The notes under the pieces are model-generated. The model worked only from the letters and a program-made list of their open reading frames with translations. It was not told the DNA's origin and did no database searches. 64,000 nt of DNA. It comes from Bacteroidota bacterium. GTDB lineage: Bacteria; Bacteroidota; Bacteroidia; Chitinophagales; Chitinophagaceae. How positions within the stretch are numbered: position 1 is the stretch's first letter; every line of letters starts with the position of its first letter. Positions 1 through 9,423 of the stretch are shown piece by piece. Where the stretch lies: positions 242,278 to 306,277 of the forward strand of contig JAFDYD010000018.1 of the NCBI GenBank assembly GCA_018267615.1. The letters are read 5' to 3'. A program made the translations under genes and the position numbers.

Positions 1-11
1 GTTATTTGTTA

Positions 12-19
12 TATCTTAG
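12..19 (+). promoter_or_regulatory. Possible -7 promoter element of the blaI-M56 operon
   Basis: TATCTTAG resembles the Bacteroidota -7 consensus TAnnTTTG with one mismatch and lies 7 nt before the ATG of the BlaI-like gene. The -33 part would fall outside the window, so this is only a half-match. If real, the transcript would be nearly leaderless. Confidence 0.3.
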
Positions 20-26
20 CCTAAAT

Positions 27-419
27 ATGAAAGAAGCAAGTAACAATATTACAGAACCGACAAAAGCCCAACTAGAAATTTTGCAGGTGTTATGGAAGCA
101 TGGTCCTTCGAATGTGCGCCTGGTGAATAACCAATTGAATAAACAAAAAGAGGCGGTTACTTATACATCTACATTAAAGTTGATGCAGATCATGTACGAA
201 AAAGGTATGCTTCACCGTGATGAAAAGAACATGACGCATATTTATAGCGCGGCTCTTGAAGAACAAAAGACAAAAAAAGTAGTACTCGATAAATTTGTTG
301 ATTCATTGTACGATGGATCTGTTAAAAATTTGATGATCGAATTGTTGGGGAATCAAAAAACATCAAATAAAGATTGGGACAAGATCAAAGAATTACTGAA
401 AAAGTTAGATGATAAATAA
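27..419 (+). CDS. BlaI/MecI/CopY-family transcriptional repressor
   Basis: Predicted winged-helix repressor of about 130 residues that should bind an operator near its own promoter and be removed by proteolysis when the neighbouring membrane peptidase is activated. The N-terminal half carries the family's helix-turn-helix pattern (TKAQLEILQVLW near residue 12, then YTSTLKLMQIMYEKGML around residues 46-62), and the C-terminal part is the charged helical dimerisation region. Length matches the family (about 120-130 residues). The reading frame stays open upstream to a TTG at 6, but the ATG at 27 is preferred because family similarity begins just after it and a -7-like element occupies 12-19. 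The stop is followed after 9 nt by the M56 peptidase gene, the classic blaI-blaR1 arrangement. Nothing ties this pair to beta-lactams. Confidence 0.88.
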   Translation: MKEASNNITEPTKAQLEILQVLWKHGPSNVRLVNNQLNKQKEAVTYTSTLKLMQIMYEKGMLHRDEKNMTHIYSAALEEQKTKKVVLDKFVDSLYDGSVKNLMIELLGNQKTSNKDWDKIKELLKKLDDK

Positions 420-428
420 TCATTCATC

Positions 429-2357
429 ATGGATGTAAATCTATTTTCAGAAAGAGTTTTATATGCAGTATGCTGGACATTGCTACATTCGCTGTGGCAG
501 GCGCTCTTGCTGGCTTTAATCACCGGCCTCATAATGGTCATTTCAAAAAAATCAAGTTCAACCATTCGATATAATCTGCTTGCTACGATATTTCTGGCTT
601 TTATAATCACCGTTTGTTTTACTTTTTATAAAGAATGGAAGTTATCAGGAATAAATAAATTGGAAGTCACGACAATCGCAACTCCGGACTTTCATTCGCA
701 CAATACTATCCAGTTGCAGGAAAAAAATATGGATGCAAGTAGTATTCTTCAAAATTACTCTTCCATTTTCATTAATTATTTCACCACACACGCGTCGCTC
801 ATCGTGACCGTTTGGTTTATTATATTCATGGCGAAATGTGTGAAAATATTTGCAGGTCTTGTCCACATACAACGTATCCGCCATTATAAAATAAATAATG
901 CGCCTGAATATTGGACGAAGAAAATAAGCCTGCTATCAAAAAATCTAGGTATCCGAAAAGCTGTCCTACTGTTGGAGTCAGCAATCGTCAAAGTACCGGT
1001 AGTGGTGGGAATTTTAAAACCTGTGATATTAGTTCCTGTCGGCCTGCTTGCAAATCTTCCTGCAGAGGAAATTGAATCAATTCTAATTCACGAACTCGCG
1101 CATATAAGAAGAAAAGATTATTTTTTTAATCTTTTGCAGTGTTTCGTAGACGTTGTATTCTTTTTTAATCCAGCTGTATTATGGATATCATCGCTGATCA
1201 GAAATGAAAGAGAAAATTGCTGTGATGATATTGCCATTCAACAAACTCAAAATAAAAAACAATTTATACAGGCCCTGGTTTCTTTTCATCAATACAATTT
1301 ATCCGCTTCAAAATATGCAATGCCGTTTGCCGAAAAGAAAAGCCGCTTGGTAAACAGGGTTCAGCGCATTGTCAATGATAGTAATAACACATTGAATCCC
1401 GCCGAAAAATTTGGTTTGATCATAGGTCTCTTTATTTTCAGCGCAATCTTTATTGGCATCGCAAAAGCACAGAGTGTTCCGCAAAAAAAACAGGCGCTGC
1501 AAAGCAAATCGGTTGTCTCAAATAAAAATATTCCGTCACAAAAAACAAACGGTCAATATCAGGCTGCTCCTACCCCATCCAGGAAAACGAATAAAGCGCT
1601 CCCGGAGAAAAAAAGTTTGCCTGTTATGGAAAAGGAGATTGAACCACAACAAGAAAATGAATTACAATCTGTAGATAATCAATGGCAGTCTCTCGGTTAT
1701 AATAATATTTCTGAAGAGCAATTGCAACAATTGAAAGATCATGGAGTCAATGCAGCGTTTGTAGAAGGCTTCCGTCGACTGGGATTTAAAGATATTTCGT
1801 TGGACAAGGCATTGCAGTTAAAAGATCATGGCGTAAGCGCAACATTTATCAATGATTTTTATGAAATCGGATTTAATACTATTTCACTTGAAAAAGCACA
1901 GGAATTAAAAGATCATGGCGTAAGCCCAGATTATATTAAAGATCTCAAAGAACTCGGCGCGGATAATATTTCACTTGATCAAGCGATTGAGCTAAGAGAC
2001 CGTGGAGTAAGTGCCGATTTTATAAAATCATTTTATCAATTAGGATACAAAGATATTTCGCTTGAAAAAGCGATGCAATTGAGAGACCATGGTGTAAGCC
2101 CTGGCTTTATCAACGAATTTCGCAAATTAGGATTCACAGATATTTCTTTAAACAAAGCGCAAGAATTGAGAGATCATGGAATAAATGCGGCATTTGTCAA
2201 CGAATTCAGGCAAGCAGGATTTAAAGATATTTCATTAGAAAAAGCAACACAACTACGTGATCATGGTGTTACGACCAGATTTATCGAGATGATCAAAAAG
2301 GAAACAGGAACTGAGTTAAGTCTCGACGAATACATCATCATGAAAGATCGTCGTTGA
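429..2357 (+). CDS. M56 (BlaR1/MecR1-type) membrane metallopeptidase with C-terminal 29-residue repeats
   Basis: Predicted inner-membrane sensor peptidase that would cleave the BlaI-like repressor encoded just upstream. Hydrophobic segments lie around residues 10-40, 55-70, 115-140 and 325-345. The zinc motif HELAH is at residues 221-225, followed by the typical RENCCDD stretch near 260. After the last membrane segment a Lys/Pro/Gln-rich linker (about 345-415) leads into seven tandem 29-residue repeats (435-637) with core L(K/R)DHGVSxxFI. There is no penicillin-binding domain, so the signal is not expected to be a beta-lactam. The repeats replace the sensor domain and face the periplasm by analogy with BlaR1. 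The next gene encodes a secreted protein with the same repeats. Peptidase identity is secure; the ligand and role of the repeats are unknown. Confidence 0.85.
   Translation: MDVNLFSERVLYAVCWTLLHSLWQALLLALITGLIMVISKKSSSTIRYNLLATIFLAFIITVCFTFYKEWKLSGINKLEVTTIATPDFHSHNTIQLQEKNMDASSILQNYSSIFINYFTTHASLIVTVWFIIFMAKCVKIFAGLVHIQRIRHYKINNAPEYWTKKISLLSKNLGIRKAVLLLESAIVKVPVVVGILKPVILVPVGLLANLPAEEIESILIHELAHIRRKDYFFNLLQCFVDVVFFFNPAVLWISSLIRNERENCCDDIAIQQTQNKKQFIQALVSFHQYNLSASKYAMPFAEKKSRLVNRVQRIVNDSNNTLNPAEKFGLIIGLFIFSAIFIGIAKAQSVPQKKQALQSKSVVSNKNIPSQKTNGQYQAAPTPSRKTNKALPEKKSLPVMEKEIEPQQENELQSVDNQWQSLGYNNISEEQLQQLKDHGVNAAFVEGFRRLGFKDISLDKALQLKDHGVSATFINDFYEIGFNTISLEKAQELKDHGVSPDYIKDLKELGADNISLDQAIELRDRGVSADFIKSFYQLGYKDISLEKAMQLRDHGVSPGFINEFRKLGFTDISLNKAQELRDHGINAAFVNEFRQAGFKDISLEKATQLRDHGVTTRFIEMIKKETGTELSLDEYIIMKDRR
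1731..2339 (+). repeat. Seven in-frame 87-bp repeats (29 residues each) in the M56 gene
   Basis: Seven consecutive units of exactly 87 bp encode variants of LRDHGVSPEFI followed by a short helix, a turn (LGFKDIS) and LxKAxE. The spacing from the first unit (1731) to the seventh (2253) is 522 bp, six times 87. Units differ at many bases, so this is an old protein repeat rather than a recent DNA duplication. The pattern suggests two short helices per unit, an alpha-solenoid. Confidence 0.85.
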
Positions 2358-2533
2358 GAAAATTATAATTTAAAGTAAATTTTTTTCCACTTCCCTGTTC
2401 CGGCCGGACAGAGAGTATTCTACTATCAGCATAAGAAAAATTCAATTGCGAAAATTCATTTACCACTATCGTTTGAATAGAGGCTTTGCTTTGTCCGAAC
2501 AATAGGATTAATAAATAATCTATAAAAAAAATC

Positions 2534-3772
2534 ATGAAAAAAATAATCGCCGGCAGTATATGCGCTGTCATTTTGCTTTGCACATTCTCCGAAAAAATTT
2601 ATTCGCAGAAGAAAAAACAAAACGTCGATAGGGACGATGATGAATGGACTAATGGCAGATGGCATCTTAATCCCGGCAATTGGCAGGGAGATATTTTAAC
2701 TAACAAAGTTTATATCCAGTTCGGTGGACAACATTGGAGCATTGGCAGAGAATTTTCGACTACTGAATTAGGAAACCTGCCCTCTGGAAAAGAAGGTCAG
2801 TTTCAGTTAACCCGTGAAGCCGGCGAACTGGTATTGAAAGGAGGCTTTACTGGAAAGAGAGGAAGTGGCACATATCAATTTACAGAGAACAACAACTTCA
2901 AATCGTATTTGGAGCAACTTGGTTATACTAATATTAAAAGTGAATTGATGTTTGACATATTTCTTACCGACATCAACAAAAACTATTTTGAATATCTGAA
3001 ATCAAACGGATATGCAACGGTTTCAAAAAATCAATTGAAAGATCTTGCTGAGCAGGATTTAAATCATAAGATACTCGAAGAATATTTTACGCTTTTTAAG
3101 AAAGAGAATTATGGTTCAGTTTCACTTGACAGAATCATCGAACTGAGAGAGCACGGCGTAAATTCCGAATTCATCAATAGCTTTCATGAAATGGGATTCA
3201 ACAATTTTTCGCTGGACAAAGCGCAGGAATTAAGAGATCACGGCGTGAACCCAGAATTTATAAACAGTTTTAAGGAAATGGGATTTGGTGATATTTCGTT
3301 AGACCGCGCTAAGGAGTTACGGGATCACGGTGTGAGCCCGGAATTCATAAATAGTTTTAAGAAGCAAGGATATGGAAGTATCTCGCTTGAGAAAGCACAA
3401 GACTTAAGAGATCATGGAGTGAGTGTTGATTTTATCAGAGATTTTCATGAAATGGGATATAAAGATATTTCGTTGGAACAGGCACAGGAGCTCAGAGATC
3501 ACGGTGTGAGCCCGGATTTCATTGATGGCTTTCGCAAAATTGGATACAAAGATATTTCACTGGATAGGGCACAAAACCTAAGAGATCATGGAGTGAATGT
3601 TGGTTTTATTAAAAGCTTTCATGAACTGGGATACAAAGATATCTCATTACAAAAAGCACAAGACTTAAGAGATCACGGTCTCAGTGCCGACTTTATCAAG
3701 AGAATGCGAAAAAAAGGAATTAATAATCTTAGCCTGGATGAATATGTGAGGTTAAGAGATTCAGGAATGTAA
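2534..3772 (+). CDS. Secreted 29-residue-repeat protein, probable partner of the M56 peptidase
   Basis: Unrecognised 412-residue exported protein. Residues 1-24 form a signal peptide (MKKIIAG then a hydrophobic core ending in YSQ). Residues about 36-115 look beta-rich (REAGELVLKGGFTGKRGSG is the most distinctive part) and resemble, from memory, a module that precedes the same repeats in some M56-associated proteins. Two degenerate repeats (about 131-203) lead into seven canonical 29-residue repeats (204-406), and the protein ends in a cap LSLDEYVRLRDSGM. The M56 protein ends in the nearly identical LSLDEYIIMKDRR and also has seven repeats. The gene lies 176 bp after the M56 gene on the same strand. 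A role as periplasmic binding partner or competitor of the sensor is inference; no enzyme motif is visible. Confidence 0.7.
   Translation: MKKIIAGSICAVILLCTFSEKIYSQKKKQNVDRDDDEWTNGRWHLNPGNWQGDILTNKVYIQFGGQHWSIGREFSTTELGNLPSGKEGQFQLTREAGELVLKGGFTGKRGSGTYQFTENNNFKSYLEQLGYTNIKSELMFDIFLTDINKNYFEYLKSNGYATVSKNQLKDLAEQDLNHKILEEYFTLFKKENYGSVSLDRIIELREHGVNSEFINSFHEMGFNNFSLDKAQELRDHGVNPEFINSFKEMGFGDISLDRAKELRDHGVSPEFINSFKKQGYGSISLEKAQDLRDHGVSVDFIRDFHEMGYKDISLEQAQELRDHGVSPDFIDGFRKIGYKDISLDRAQNLRDHGVNVGFIKSFHELGYKDISLQKAQDLRDHGLSADFIKRMRKKGINNLSLDEYVRLRDSGM
3143..3751 (+). repeat. Seven in-frame 87-bp repeats in the secreted protein gene
   Basis: Seven units of 87 bp encode the same 29-residue motif as in the upstream M56 gene (LRDHGV, EFI, MGF, ISLDKAQE). 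Two weaker units precede them, spaced 29 and 33 residues. The two arrays have equal copy number and similar capping sequences, pointing to a common origin. Confidence 0.85.
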
Positions 3773-3824
3773 TTCGCATATGAATAAAACGCTATCAAAA
3801 ATTGATTTGTGCTTTCTATCACCG

Positions 3825-6800
3825 TTATTGTTTAAGAATACGTTCAATATGCTTCTCATTATTGAAGGTGATTTCTAACAAGTAAATGCCAGCACTGATG
3901 GTTTTTTGCGAAAGGTCAATATGTATGATGCTGTTTCCGGCAGATTGTTTCGTGCCACGTATAAGCTCTTTGCCAGAAACATCTAACAATCTTATATACA
4001 CATTTCCGATAACGGATTTACCTGGTTGTACATCTACATAATTCGTGAAAGGATTATTGAGTATCTTGAAAATCCTATCTGCAGGTTTTTCTACCAATAC
4101 AATTTTGCTATAATCATATTTACCATCCAGGTTGATTTGTTTCAGACGATAATAATTATTTAGATGCGCAATATCAGGATCGGTAAACGAATAATAAGTG
4201 GTGGTGGATTTACTCTGTGAAGCCGCAACACTTGAAATTTTTACAAAGTTATTACCGTCGTAAGAACGTTCAACATCAAATTGTTTATCGGTTTGTTCCG
4301 TTGGAGTGCTCCAGTCAAGCTGCACATAATCGTTCTGCAAACGGCCTTGGAAGTTTAATATATGAATTGGTAAAATAGCACCAACTACACCCGCGCCAAA
4401 ACCTGAGAATCCGGTAATGAAATTATAAGAAATGCCAGTGTTAGTTCCAAGCGTACTCACCGTTGGGGTTCCAATAACCATTGTACCTGCGCCCGTCGGA
4501 TTACCCGGTGTCACCAATGATATTTGATTTGCTGTTTTTATCAGTTGAATATTGTTGATACTTTGACCAGTGGCGGTTTGCCATCCATTCACTTCTGCTT
4601 GTGTATAGTACACGGTGATTATATAAGAGCCCGTTGGACTATTATTAGTTGGCAAAACATGGAAAGTTTTATCCATGATATAATTCGAAATGGTATTGTT
4701 CCAGAATGGTGTGGCGCTTGTACCCTGCCTGTCTAAAACTACTTGTGTGCATCCGTAATCAAAACTGCTCAGGTTTTGAATGCGCGCCATCAACTTACTG
4801 TTGGATTGATCATAAAAATAAATATCACTGAAAGCACCAAGATATTCCGTCTTCGATGAGTTTAGAACAGTTTGTACTGCCGTGGGTGAAATACCATACA
4901 AAATTTTTGCTACAGGTTTATATCCAGATCCCTGATAGGTAACAGAGGTGAATGCCTCAGAGCAATTGATGCCGTCTTGCCAAAAAATATTTCCCAGAAG
5001 CGCTGAACTTCCATCACTATAAAGATATATTTGATCAGCTGCGTCGCCAGGTGCAGCAGATCCGTTATCGAAACAAATTTCTACAACAAGATTGCTAACA
5101 CCATCCCAAGTATAGGGACTATCAAATACAAAATCATTCCAGCCGGCAATGGTATTATAAGAAGCGAGTGTTTTTACTGTAGTCATCGACGATCCCTGCG
5201 TCACAGATCCGTTAACCAAATTATTAACTGCAGCCGTTCCAAGTTTAATAGTTAAGCCAGTAAAAGATCTCGTACTCAATTTGGTTTTTACACGCAATGA
5301 AATTCCTGATATTACGCCTGCCGGAACAGAAGCGGCCGTGAGTTCCGAGGCTCTATATAAAAACTGTACCCGATGTTTTTGTTGCGTTGCATTAAAAGGT
5401 GTGGAGGTAAAAAAAGCTGTTGCAGTGCCAACATTAACCGTCCCGTTCGCCGTGCCCGCAACGGGTGCAACATCATTGTCGTTGATCGTGATGACCAGAT
5501 TTGGTTTGCCATCGCCCTTTACAGCATTTCCTCCGTTATTGTTTACGGTAAAATCCAATGTGAATGATTCCGTACTTTCTACGCTCGCATCGTCATACAC
5601 GCGGACAGTAAAACTTTGAGGCCCATCTACGCCTGCGGGAAAGGTCAACACCTTACTGGGTGCTGCAAAACTTCCATTGGTTGTAATATCAAAATCCACA
5701 CCTTCAGTAGCAGTACCTGAGGATACACTTAGGGTAGCCGTGGCCGTTATAGAAGGGTTGCTACCGATAAGCATATTGTAAGTGTAATCGGTGTATGATC
5801 TGCAACCTGAACTTGCCGTTGTTGTTTCCGTTTTTTGATCGTTGTCTAATTCAAAATTTATTTTCGGAACACATGGCGTTGGTCCAACATCCGGAGCTGT
5901 TCCGCCCAACGAAGTAGTGAGACTGAGCCTGTCGGGACTCACGGCGGATGCAAGCAGTCTAACTTTTTGACCTGCTGTAAAAAGTGTATAGCAGGTCGTA
6001 TAGTTCATGAAATTATGTTCGGTGTTGATGCTGTATGGACCACCTGCGCATGTATTTGTTCCTGTTCTGCAGGTGAAATCAAAAACGCCGCCAGTTTGAT
6101 TATAGGTAATGGGATCAGTATCGCAAACTTGGTCCCCGTCTACAGTGCAATCGGTATTCGCGGGACAGGTTACAGCGTCTGGTGATCCTTCAAACGGATG
6201 ATAAAGATTGAATGCGTGACCAATTTCATGTGGCAATGTTTTTTGACCCGCGATCATTTGTGTGGCGAGCATGATCGTTCCATCTCGCACAGGGTCGCCC
6301 GGGAAGTAAGCATATCCCGCAACAAATGTTCCTGATGTACCATCATTGCCACTAATTTTATTCACCACCCATATGTTGTAGTACTGAGTCGGATCCCAGC
6401 GTATCAAATTTTTTATATTAAGTTCATCCACACCAGGACCCGTGGTGCTTGGCTGCTGAACGCCGCCTGCAGTATAACCACTGATAAACGATCCGTCGTT
6501 TCGCGTTATACCGTTTGTAGGGTTGCAATTTGGATCTCTCTTGGCCAACACAAATTGAACGCCCAAATCTCCTACACCCTCCAGCCCGGGATAAGTGCCA
6601 CCATAGACTGCATTCAAATAATTAATGGCGCCTTGAATGGTTGCATCATCAGGATTGTAGATTGTACCTACAGCACCCCCGGTATGAACGACATGCACAA
6701 CGACCGGAATATACAGGGGGCCGGCTAATGTTTTTGGGCCCTTTTGATTTTGAAGATTATTGTTCTGACGAATAAATTCTCTCAAGGAGGATTCTGAACG

Positions 6801-6938
6801 AAGTATTTTTATACGATATGCCGAATCTTCTCTCATCATCTTATGATGAACAGGATCAAAACCGCAGATTGGTTGTGAAAAAGAAATGTAAGATAGAAAC
6901 AGAGCACAAGCAGTCAGGATAAGCTTTATGATGCTCAT
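3825..6938 (-). CDS. Secreted M43-type metalloprotease with Calx-beta domain and T9SS sorting domain
   Basis: Large extracellular zinc protease, 1037 residues. A signal peptide covers about residues 1-21 (ending in SYISFSQ). The catalytic region has HEIGHAFNLYH with zinc-binding H237, H241 and H247, followed by a Met-turn-like NFMNYTTCY near residue 311, which fits the pappalysin/M43 metzincins. A Calx-beta-like segment (about 395-490) contains GVDFDI and FTVRVYDDASVES. Beta-rich regions follow, including a fibronectin-like stretch before the C-terminus. The last 75 or so residues form a type A type IX secretion sorting domain (GKELIRG, then SAGIYLLEI), so the protein should cross the outer membrane by T9SS and be processed there. 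It stands alone, convergent with the repeat-protein gene. Substrate is unknown. Confidence 0.85.
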   Translation of the reverse strand: MSIIKLILTACALFLSYISFSQPICGFDPVHHKMMREDSAYRIKILRSESSLREFIRQNNNLQNQKGPKTLAGPLYIPVVVHVVHTGGAVGTIYNPDDATIQGAINYLNAVYGGTYPGLEGVGDLGVQFVLAKRDPNCNPTNGITRNDGSFISGYTAGGVQQPSTTGPGVDELNIKNLIRWDPTQYYNIWVVNKISGNDGTSGTFVAGYAYFPGDPVRDGTIMLATQMIAGQKTLPHEIGHAFNLYHPFEGSPDAVTCPANTDCTVDGDQVCDTDPITYNQTGGVFDFTCRTGTNTCAGGPYSINTEHNFMNYTTCYTLFTAGQKVRLLASAVSPDRLSLTTSLGGTAPDVGPTPCVPKINFELDNDQKTETTTASSGCRSYTDYTYNMLIGSNPSITATATLSVSSGTATEGVDFDITTNGSFAAPSKVLTFPAGVDGPQSFTVRVYDDASVESTESFTLDFTVNNNGGNAVKGDGKPNLVITINDNDVAPVAGTANGTVNVGTATAFFTSTPFNATQQKHRVQFLYRASELTAASVPAGVISGISLRVKTKLSTRSFTGLTIKLGTAAVNNLVNGSVTQGSSMTTVKTLASYNTIAGWNDFVFDSPYTWDGVSNLVVEICFDNGSAAPGDAADQIYLYSDGSSALLGNIFWQDGINCSEAFTSVTYQGSGYKPVAKILYGISPTAVQTVLNSSKTEYLGAFSDIYFYDQSNSKLMARIQNLSSFDYGCTQVVLDRQGTSATPFWNNTISNYIMDKTFHVLPTNNSPTGSYIITVYYTQAEVNGWQTATGQSINNIQLIKTANQISLVTPGNPTGAGTMVIGTPTVSTLGTNTGISYNFITGFSGFGAGVVGAILPIHILNFQGRLQNDYVQLDWSTPTEQTDKQFDVERSYDGNNFVKISSVAASQSKSTTTYYSFTDPDIAHLNNYYRLKQINLDGKYDYSKIVLVEKPADRIFKILNNPFTNYVDVQPGKSVIGNVYIRLLDVSGKELIRGTKQSAGNSIIHIDLSQKTISAGIYLLEITFNNEKHIERILKQ

Positions 6939-7073
6939 GGTTGGTTTTTTGAAGGATAATGTGGGATATAGAACGCAGGAATAGGAATTTTAATATCCCC
7001 TCAGCAAAATAAATAAAAAAGCAGGCTCTATGGGAAGTCCTATAAAAAAACGCAATTGAAAAATCCAGTCTTC

Positions 7074-8393
7074 TTATTTGCGAGGCAACAATAAGTGTTC
7101 TTTCAAATCAGCGTAATTAACATCCATCCTTATACGCTGTTTCTTTTTTTCCAATATGGCTTGAATAGCAGGAGGAATTGGAACGGTAGTATGTATTACT
7201 GGTTCTACCACATCATAAAATTTTACAGGATGCGCCGTTTCAAGAACGATTCCTTTCTGACCAATATGTTTTTCAAGATATTTTTTCAATGCCAGGTATC
7301 CAACCGCTCCGTGCGGATCTAATAAATAGTTATTATTGGCATAGACCGTAGCGATCGTGTCAAGAGTTTCCTTATCTGAAATGCTATAACTGGTTAATGT
7401 TTCTTTTAGTGAATTAAATTCTTTGTGAAATAATTCAAGTATACGTACAAAATTGCTCGGGTTACCGACATCCATTGCATTTGACAAAGTAGCAATTGCT
7501 TTTTTGGGTTGATAACTGCCATTTTCCAGGTATGATGGAACGATATCATTCGAATTACATGCTGCAATAAAATGTTCAAAAGGCAAACCAGAATGATGAG
7601 CAAGTAATCCTGCGCAAATATTTCCGAAATTGCCGCTCGGAACAGATATTATCGGAAGATTTTTTTTATCAGGCCATTGCTGGTATGCAAAGAAATAATA
7701 AAATTGCTGAGGAAGCCATCTTGCAATATTGATGGAATTGGCAGACGTAAGAAATAATTTTTTGTTTAACGCTTCATCAGTAAATGCCTGCTTAACCAAT
7801 TGCTGACAATCATCGAAAGTTCCGTTTATTTCTATTGCTGAAATATTATTTCCCAATGTTGTCAATTGCAACTCTTGCACGGTACTCACTTTGCCAGACG
7901 GATAAAGAATGACAACGTTCACTCCGTCCACACCGTAAAATCCATTTGCGACAGCGCCACCGGTGTCTCCGGAAGTAGCAACAAGTACCGTTACTTCTTT
8001 ATCATGATTCCTGGTAAAATAACGCATGCAGCGACTCATGAACCTCGCGCCTACATCTTTAAAAGCCAAAGTGGGACCATGAAAAAGTTCCAGCGAATAA
8101 ATGTCATCATTTATTTTTACCAATGGGAAATCAAACGAAAGCGTTTCGGAAACAATTCTTGTCAATTCGTTTGCGGGGATTGTATCACCAACATAGGGAC
8201 TAATAACGGAAAGAGCAATTTCTTCTTTTGAAAACGCAGCGATGTTTTCAATAAAGTCTTTTTGTAAAGAAGGAATATTTTCCGGAAAGTAAAGTCCCTT
8301 ATCAGGAGCCTGTCCCTGTATGGTAGCATCTTTGAAGCTTACTTTTGGAGATTTACCATTGAGACTATAGTAATTCATTTTGTTTAATTTCAA
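7074..8393 (-). CDS. thrC: Threonine synthase
   Basis: Pyridoxal-phosphate enzyme converting O-phosphohomoserine to threonine, the last step of the pathway, in the cytoplasm. The PLP lysine is in LAFKDVGARF (K112), the Ser/Thr-rich phosphate loop appears as VATSGDTGGAVANGF near residue 140, and the N-terminal YYSLNGKSPKVSF is typical of the family. Length (439 residues) is as expected. The first ATG at 8393 gives MKLNKMNYYS; the second ATG (8378) is equally plausible as the start because similarity begins there. It is the last gene of the minus-strand order thrA-thrB-thrC, 78 bp after thrB. Confidence 0.95.
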   Translation of the reverse strand: MKLNKMNYYSLNGKSPKVSFKDATIQGQAPDKGLYFPENIPSLQKDFIENIAAFSKEEIALSVISPYVGDTIPANELTRIVSETLSFDFPLVKINDDIYSLELFHGPTLAFKDVGARFMSRCMRYFTRNHDKEVTVLVATSGDTGGAVANGFYGVDGVNVVILYPSGKVSTVQELQLTTLGNNISAIEINGTFDDCQQLVKQAFTDEALNKKLFLTSANSINIARWLPQQFYYFFAYQQWPDKKNLPIISVPSGNFGNICAGLLAHHSGLPFEHFIAACNSNDIVPSYLENGSYQPKKAIATLSNAMDVGNPSNFVRILELFHKEFNSLKETLTSYSISDKETLDTIATVYANNNYLLDPHGAVGYLALKKYLEKHIGQKGIVLETAHPVKFYDVVEPVIHTTVPIPPAIQAILEKKKQRIRMDVNYADLKEHLLLPRK

Positions 8394-8471
8394 ATTTTAA
8401 AACAGTAACTGTAAAAAATGGACTTGTTTTTAAGTCATTTGACATAAAAATCAAATCGCAAAGATTTCCAT

Positions 8472-9395
8472 CTAATCTTCCGTTATTTTCACTCCTTCAT
8501 GATTAATCGTGGTTACATACAAGTGATGAGCGAGACCGATTCGATCATAAATTTCCTTCATCACATTTTTTACATTTTCAGCAGTTGCTTTATCCCGGCT
8601 CAACATAAAAATGGAAGGGCCGGAACCAGATATGCCGCCGCCCATTGCGCCTGCAGATTTGCATTGTTGTTTTATTTCATCGAAACCCGGAATGAGCATG
8701 CTGCGTACAGGTTCGATGATCACATCCTCTAACGATCGTCCGATTAGATCATAATCGTTTTTGATAAAACCTGCAACAAGTCCCCCGATATTTCCCCACT
8801 GCCGGATCGCATCTTTTAGTAAAACTTCTTTTCGTAAAATTTGTCGCGCGTCAGAAGTTCTCACTTCTATTTGAGGATGCACGACAGTTACGTACAAAGA
8901 AGGGGAAGGAATTGGCACAATATCCAACGGAAAAATAGAACGTATCAACGTGACACCGCCGTAAATACATGGTGAAATATTATCCGCGTGCTTTACACCT
9001 GATGCAACTTTTTCACCAATCATCGCAAAGCGAACCAGGTCTTCTTTTGAAAAAATATCTCCAAGCAAATGATTTGCTGCCGCCACTGAACCAGCCGCGC
9101 TTGCAGCACTGGATCCGATTCCGCTACCAGGTTTAATTTGCTTGTTGATGATCACTTCGAAGCCAATTGATTCTTTTACTTCTTCGAGTATGGATAACAG
9201 TGGTGCTCCCGCCGTATTCAAAGCAGGATCTGAAGGTAGATTATATCCATCAGCACTCGATATAATAACCTCTCTTTTATCCAGCAATTTCACTTGCATG
9301 ATATCATAAGGTTCATTCAAACACATACCGAGCACATCAAAACCGCAAACAAGATTTGCGACAGTTGCAGGAGCATGTATGGTAACTTGTTTCAT
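8472..9395 (-). CDS. thrB: Homoserine kinase
   Basis: GHMP-family kinase that phosphorylates homoserine with ATP, between ThrA and ThrC. The glycine-rich ATP loop is PGSGIGSSAASAAG around residue 90, and the C-terminal GAMGGGISGSGPSIFML is the third GHMP motif. The product from the ATG at 9395 (MKQVTIHAPATVANL) has 307 residues, the normal size. A longer frame begins at 9461 but would overlap the end of thrA and add 22 residues without family similarity, so 9395 is chosen. The gap to the thrA stop is 28 bp, consistent with one transcript. Confidence 0.95.
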   Translation of the reverse strand: MKQVTIHAPATVANLVCGFDVLGMCLNEPYDIMQVKLLDKREVIISSADGYNLPSDPALNTAGAPLLSILEEVKESIGFEVIINKQIKPGSGIGSSAASAAGSVAAANHLLGDIFSKEDLVRFAMIGEKVASGVKHADNISPCIYGGVTLIRSIFPLDIVPIPSPSLYVTVVHPQIEVRTSDARQILRKEVLLKDAIRQWGNIGGLVAGFIKNDYDLIGRSLEDVIIEPVRSMLIPGFDEIKQQCKSAGAMGGGISGSGPSIFMLSRDKATAENVKNVMKEIYDRIGLAHHLYVTTINHEGVKITED

Positions 9396-9423
9396 GAAAA
9401 TTTTCCCATTTAATTTAATCCTT

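Noticed and set aside
6..26. TTG start extending the BlaI-like gene by seven codons
   Set aside because: The ATG at 27 fits the family better and a -7-like element lies in the extension.
429..2357. Beta-lactam sensor (BlaR1/MecR1) in the strict sense
   Set aside because: The penicillin-binding sensor domain is missing and replaced by repeats; only the peptidase part matches.
1731..3751. CRISPR-like direct repeats
   Set aside because: The 87-bp periodicity is in frame within two coding genes and units are divergent; it is a protein repeat.
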